From Craurococcus roseus (GTDB lineage: Bacteria; Pseudomonadota; Alphaproteobacteria; Acetobacterales; Acetobacteraceae): 64,000 nt of DNA. Numbering within the stretch: the stretch's first letter is position 1; each line of letters begins with the position of its first letter. This document shows positions 62,241 to 64,000 of this stretch, piece by piece. The DNA is taken from assembly GCF_039523795.1 (NCBI RefSeq), contig NZ_BAAAFZ010000028.1, forward strand, positions 1 through 64,000, in the 5' to 3' direction. A program made the translations under genes and the position numbers. Below the pieces are notes generated by a model, which did not search any database, had not been told where the DNA came from, and was given only the letters and a program-made list of their open reading frames with translations.

Positions 62241-63800
62241 TCAAGGCCTGAGCGCGAACCGCCTCTGCCCCGGTTCGAGCAGCTTCTCAGCCAAGCCCGC
62301 GAACTCGCAGAGAAGACGCCGGGTGCGCCGCGGGTCGATGATCTCCTCCACCCAGAATGCCTCCGCCGTGCGGAACGGGCTCCGCAGCTTGCTCAACCGC
62401 TCCTCGATCTCCGCGAGCTTCGCCGCCCGGTCCGGCGCGGCATCGATCTCCGCCCGGTACGCCGCCTCGATCCCGCCCTCCAGCGGCAGCGACCCCCACC
62501 GCGCCGAGGGCCAGGCGTAGCGGATGGAGAACCGCCCCGCCGGCTGGTGGACCACGCCGGCCACCCCGAAGGCGTTCCGGAGGATCACCGTGCACCACGG
62601 CACCGTGGACTGGTTCACCGCCGCCATGGCCCGTACGCCCCAGCGGATGGTCGCTGCCCGTTCCGCCTCCAGCCCGACCATGAAGCCCGGGCAGTCCATC
62701 AGGTAGACGACCGGCAGGTGGAAGGTCTCGGCCAGGTCCACGAAGCGCACCACCTTGGCGCAGGCGTCCGCCGTCCAGGCCCCGGCGAAGTGGAACGGGT
62801 CGCCCGCCAGCACCGCCACCGGCAGCCCATCGAGCCGCGCCAGCCCGGTGAACACCGGCCGCCCGAACCACCGTCCCAGCTCGAACACGCTGCCGCGATC
62901 GCACACCGCCTCGACGATCGGCCGCACCTTGTACGGCCGCCGGTGGTCGCGCGGGATGGCGGAAAGCAGCCACCCGTCCTCCCGCCCCGGGTCGTCGGCC
63001 GAGGGCTGTCGCGGCGGCAGCTCCCACACGGAGGAGGGGAGGTAGGAGAGGAACCGCCGCGCCGCCTCGAAGGCCGCCTCCTCGTTGTCCACCGCGTGGT
63101 CCACGGCGCCGGCGCCGGTCTGGATCTCCCAGCCGCCCAACTCCTCCTTGGAGCGCGGCTCGCCCAGCGCCGCCACCACCGGCGGCCCGGCCACGAACAT
63201 CGCCGAGCTGTCCTTGGTCATCACCGAGTAGTGGCTCGCCGCCAGCCGCGCCGCGCCCAGCCCCGCCACCGAGCCGAGCCCGAGCGCCACCACCGGCACC
63301 CGCGACAGGTTGTCGCCCGTGTGGTGGTACAGCCACGTCCCGCCGATGCCGCCCGGCAGGTTGGCCCGCCCTGTGGTCTCGATGGTCTTGACCGAGCCGC
63401 CGCCGCCCGAGCCCTCGATGATGCGCACGATCGGCAGCCGCAGGTCGGCCGCCATGCGCTCCGCCATGATCGGCTTGTCGCGGATGGTGGCGTCGGCGCT
63501 GCCGCCCCGCACGGTGAAGTCGTCGCCCACCACCACGACAGGCCGCCCGGCGACCAGCCCCCGGCCCATCACGCAGTTCGACGGCGTGAAGCCCCGGAGG
63601 TCGCCCTTCTCGTCGTAGGACGCCCGCCCGGCGATCGCGCCGATCTCGTGGAAGGAGCCGGCGTCGAGCAGCCGCTCGATCCGCTCCCGCACGGTGAGCC
63701 GCCCGCCGTCGTGCTGGCGCTTCACCTTGTCCGGCCCGCCCATGGCGCGCGCCAGCGCCTCCCGCCGGGCCAGCTCGTCGAGTTCCGGTTGCCAACTCAT
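62241..63800 (-). CDS. acyl-CoA carboxylase carboxyltransferase beta subunit
   Basis: 519 residues from ATG 63800, propionyl/methylcrotonyl-CoA carboxylase type. The N-terminal half has LTVRERIERLLDAGSFHEIG, GGSADATIRDKPIMAERM and RIIEGSGGGGSVKT. The C-terminal half has GVRAMAAVNQSTVPWCTVILRNAFGVAGVVH. The biotin carboxylase partner (alpha subunit) is not adjacent. Substrate probably a short branched or propionyl-type CoA ester. Confidence 0.9.
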   Translation of the reverse strand: MSWQPELDELARREALARAMGGPDKVKRQHDGGRLTVRERIERLLDAGSFHEIGAIAGRASYDEKGDLRGFTPSNCVMGRGLVAGRPVVVVGDDFTVRGGSADATIRDKPIMAERMAADLRLPIVRIIEGSGGGGSVKTIETTGRANLPGGIGGTWLYHHTGDNLSRVPVVALGLGSVAGLGAARLAASHYSVMTKDSSAMFVAGPPVVAALGEPRSKEELGGWEIQTGAGAVDHAVDNEEAAFEAARRFLSYLPSSVWELPPRQPSADDPGREDGWLLSAIPRDHRRPYKVRPIVEAVCDRGSVFELGRWFGRPVFTGLARLDGLPVAVLAGDPFHFAGAWTADACAKVVRFVDLAETFHLPVVYLMDCPGFMVGLEAERAATIRWGVRAMAAVNQSTVPWCTVILRNAFGVAGVVHQPAGRFSIRYAWPSARWGSLPLEGGIEAAYRAEIDAAPDRAAKLAEIEERLSKLRSPFRTAEAFWVEEIIDPRRTRRLLCEFAGLAEKLLEPGQRRFALRP

Positions 63801-63898
63801 CCGCCGCCGCGCTCCTCGCCTTGACGGCGATTTGACCACGGCGGGGCGGGCGAGGGGAGGGTGCGGCGCGGCCGGTCCGGCCGTGCTATCGTGCCATC

Positions 63899-64000
63899 AT
63901 GAGCGCGTCGCTGAAGCCGCTGACCTTGGACGAGTTCCTCGCCTGGGAACGCACCCAGCCGGTGCGCTACGAGTTCGACGGCACGCAGCCCGTGGCGATG
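63899..64000 (+). CDS. Uma2 family endonuclease (DUF820), cut by window edge
   Basis: 34 residues visible from ATG 63899: LTLDEFLAWERTQPVRYEFDG matches the N-terminus of Uma2/DUF820 PD-(D/E)XK-fold proteins. The remainder lies beyond the window. Function in these proteins is poorly known. Confidence 0.75.
   Translation, partial: MSASLKPLTLDEFLAWERTQPVRYEFDGTQPVAM

Overview
The window reads as chromosomal DNA of a very G+C-rich alphaproteobacterium, most like Acetobacteraceae (Roseomonas-type). That assignment is an inference. It rests on the composition, the recG / sdhE-mfd arrangement, the minCDE operon, several Bug-type periplasmic binding proteins and many small catabolic operons. I see no tRNA, rRNA, CRISPR array, intact insertion sequence or prophage. 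A 20-N assembly gap lies inside minC.

Layout. 1-4777 (minus): a Gld-type ABC system (ATPase, permease, GldG-like and DUF4340 auxiliary proteins). 4847-10941: recG, divergent from sdhE and mfd (DNA repair plus a flavinylation factor). 11007-15869 (minus): a ComB-like phosphatase, a methyltransferase, a DsbA/FrnE-like protein, an FkbM methyltransferase, a degenerate GGDEF protein and an AI-2E-type permease. 16541-18400: an FtsH paralogue. 18843-24734: an AhpD-like protein facing a five-gene catabolic operon (Ldh-type dehydrogenase, CoA-transferase A and B, HCCA-isomerase-like protein, molybdenum hydroxylase subunit). 24884-33481: an SH3-domain protein, a Bug protein, a hydrolase-fold protein without its nucleophile, a cupin, a MATE exporter, a hybrid histidine kinase and a small metallothionein. 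33580-38309: M20 amidohydrolase, iron-dependent alcohol dehydrogenase, cyclase, D-2-hydroxyacid dehydrogenase and thioesterase. 38577-40566: minCDE. 40611-45450 (minus): prkA, a DUF444 gene and spoVR, a stress-type operon with a possible EcfG-type promoter. 45711-51655: an SDR gene divergent from a translationally coupled catabolic operon (DapA-like, SDR, HisD/HpsN-like, isocitrate lyase/PEP-mutase-like, FMN-dependent alpha-hydroxyacid oxidase). 51675-52433: two less G+C-rich small genes, one coiled-coil plus membrane. 52514-64000: acyl-CoA dehydrogenase, pepN, a DJ-1/VOC/GlxA-regulator group, two divergent Bug proteins, a 49-codon membrane ORF, an acyl-CoA carboxylase beta subunit and the start of a Uma2-family gene.

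The housekeeping parts (recG, sdhE, mfd, minCDE, pepN, prkA operon) are ordinary. The regions most worth following up are the two uncharacterised catabolic operons, one of which has a molybdenum hydroxylase carrying Gln where the family has its catalytic Glu. The other points of interest are the low-G+C gene pair at 51675-52433 and the small genes at 33311-33481 and 61904-62053. No clearly novel defence or mobile system was found.
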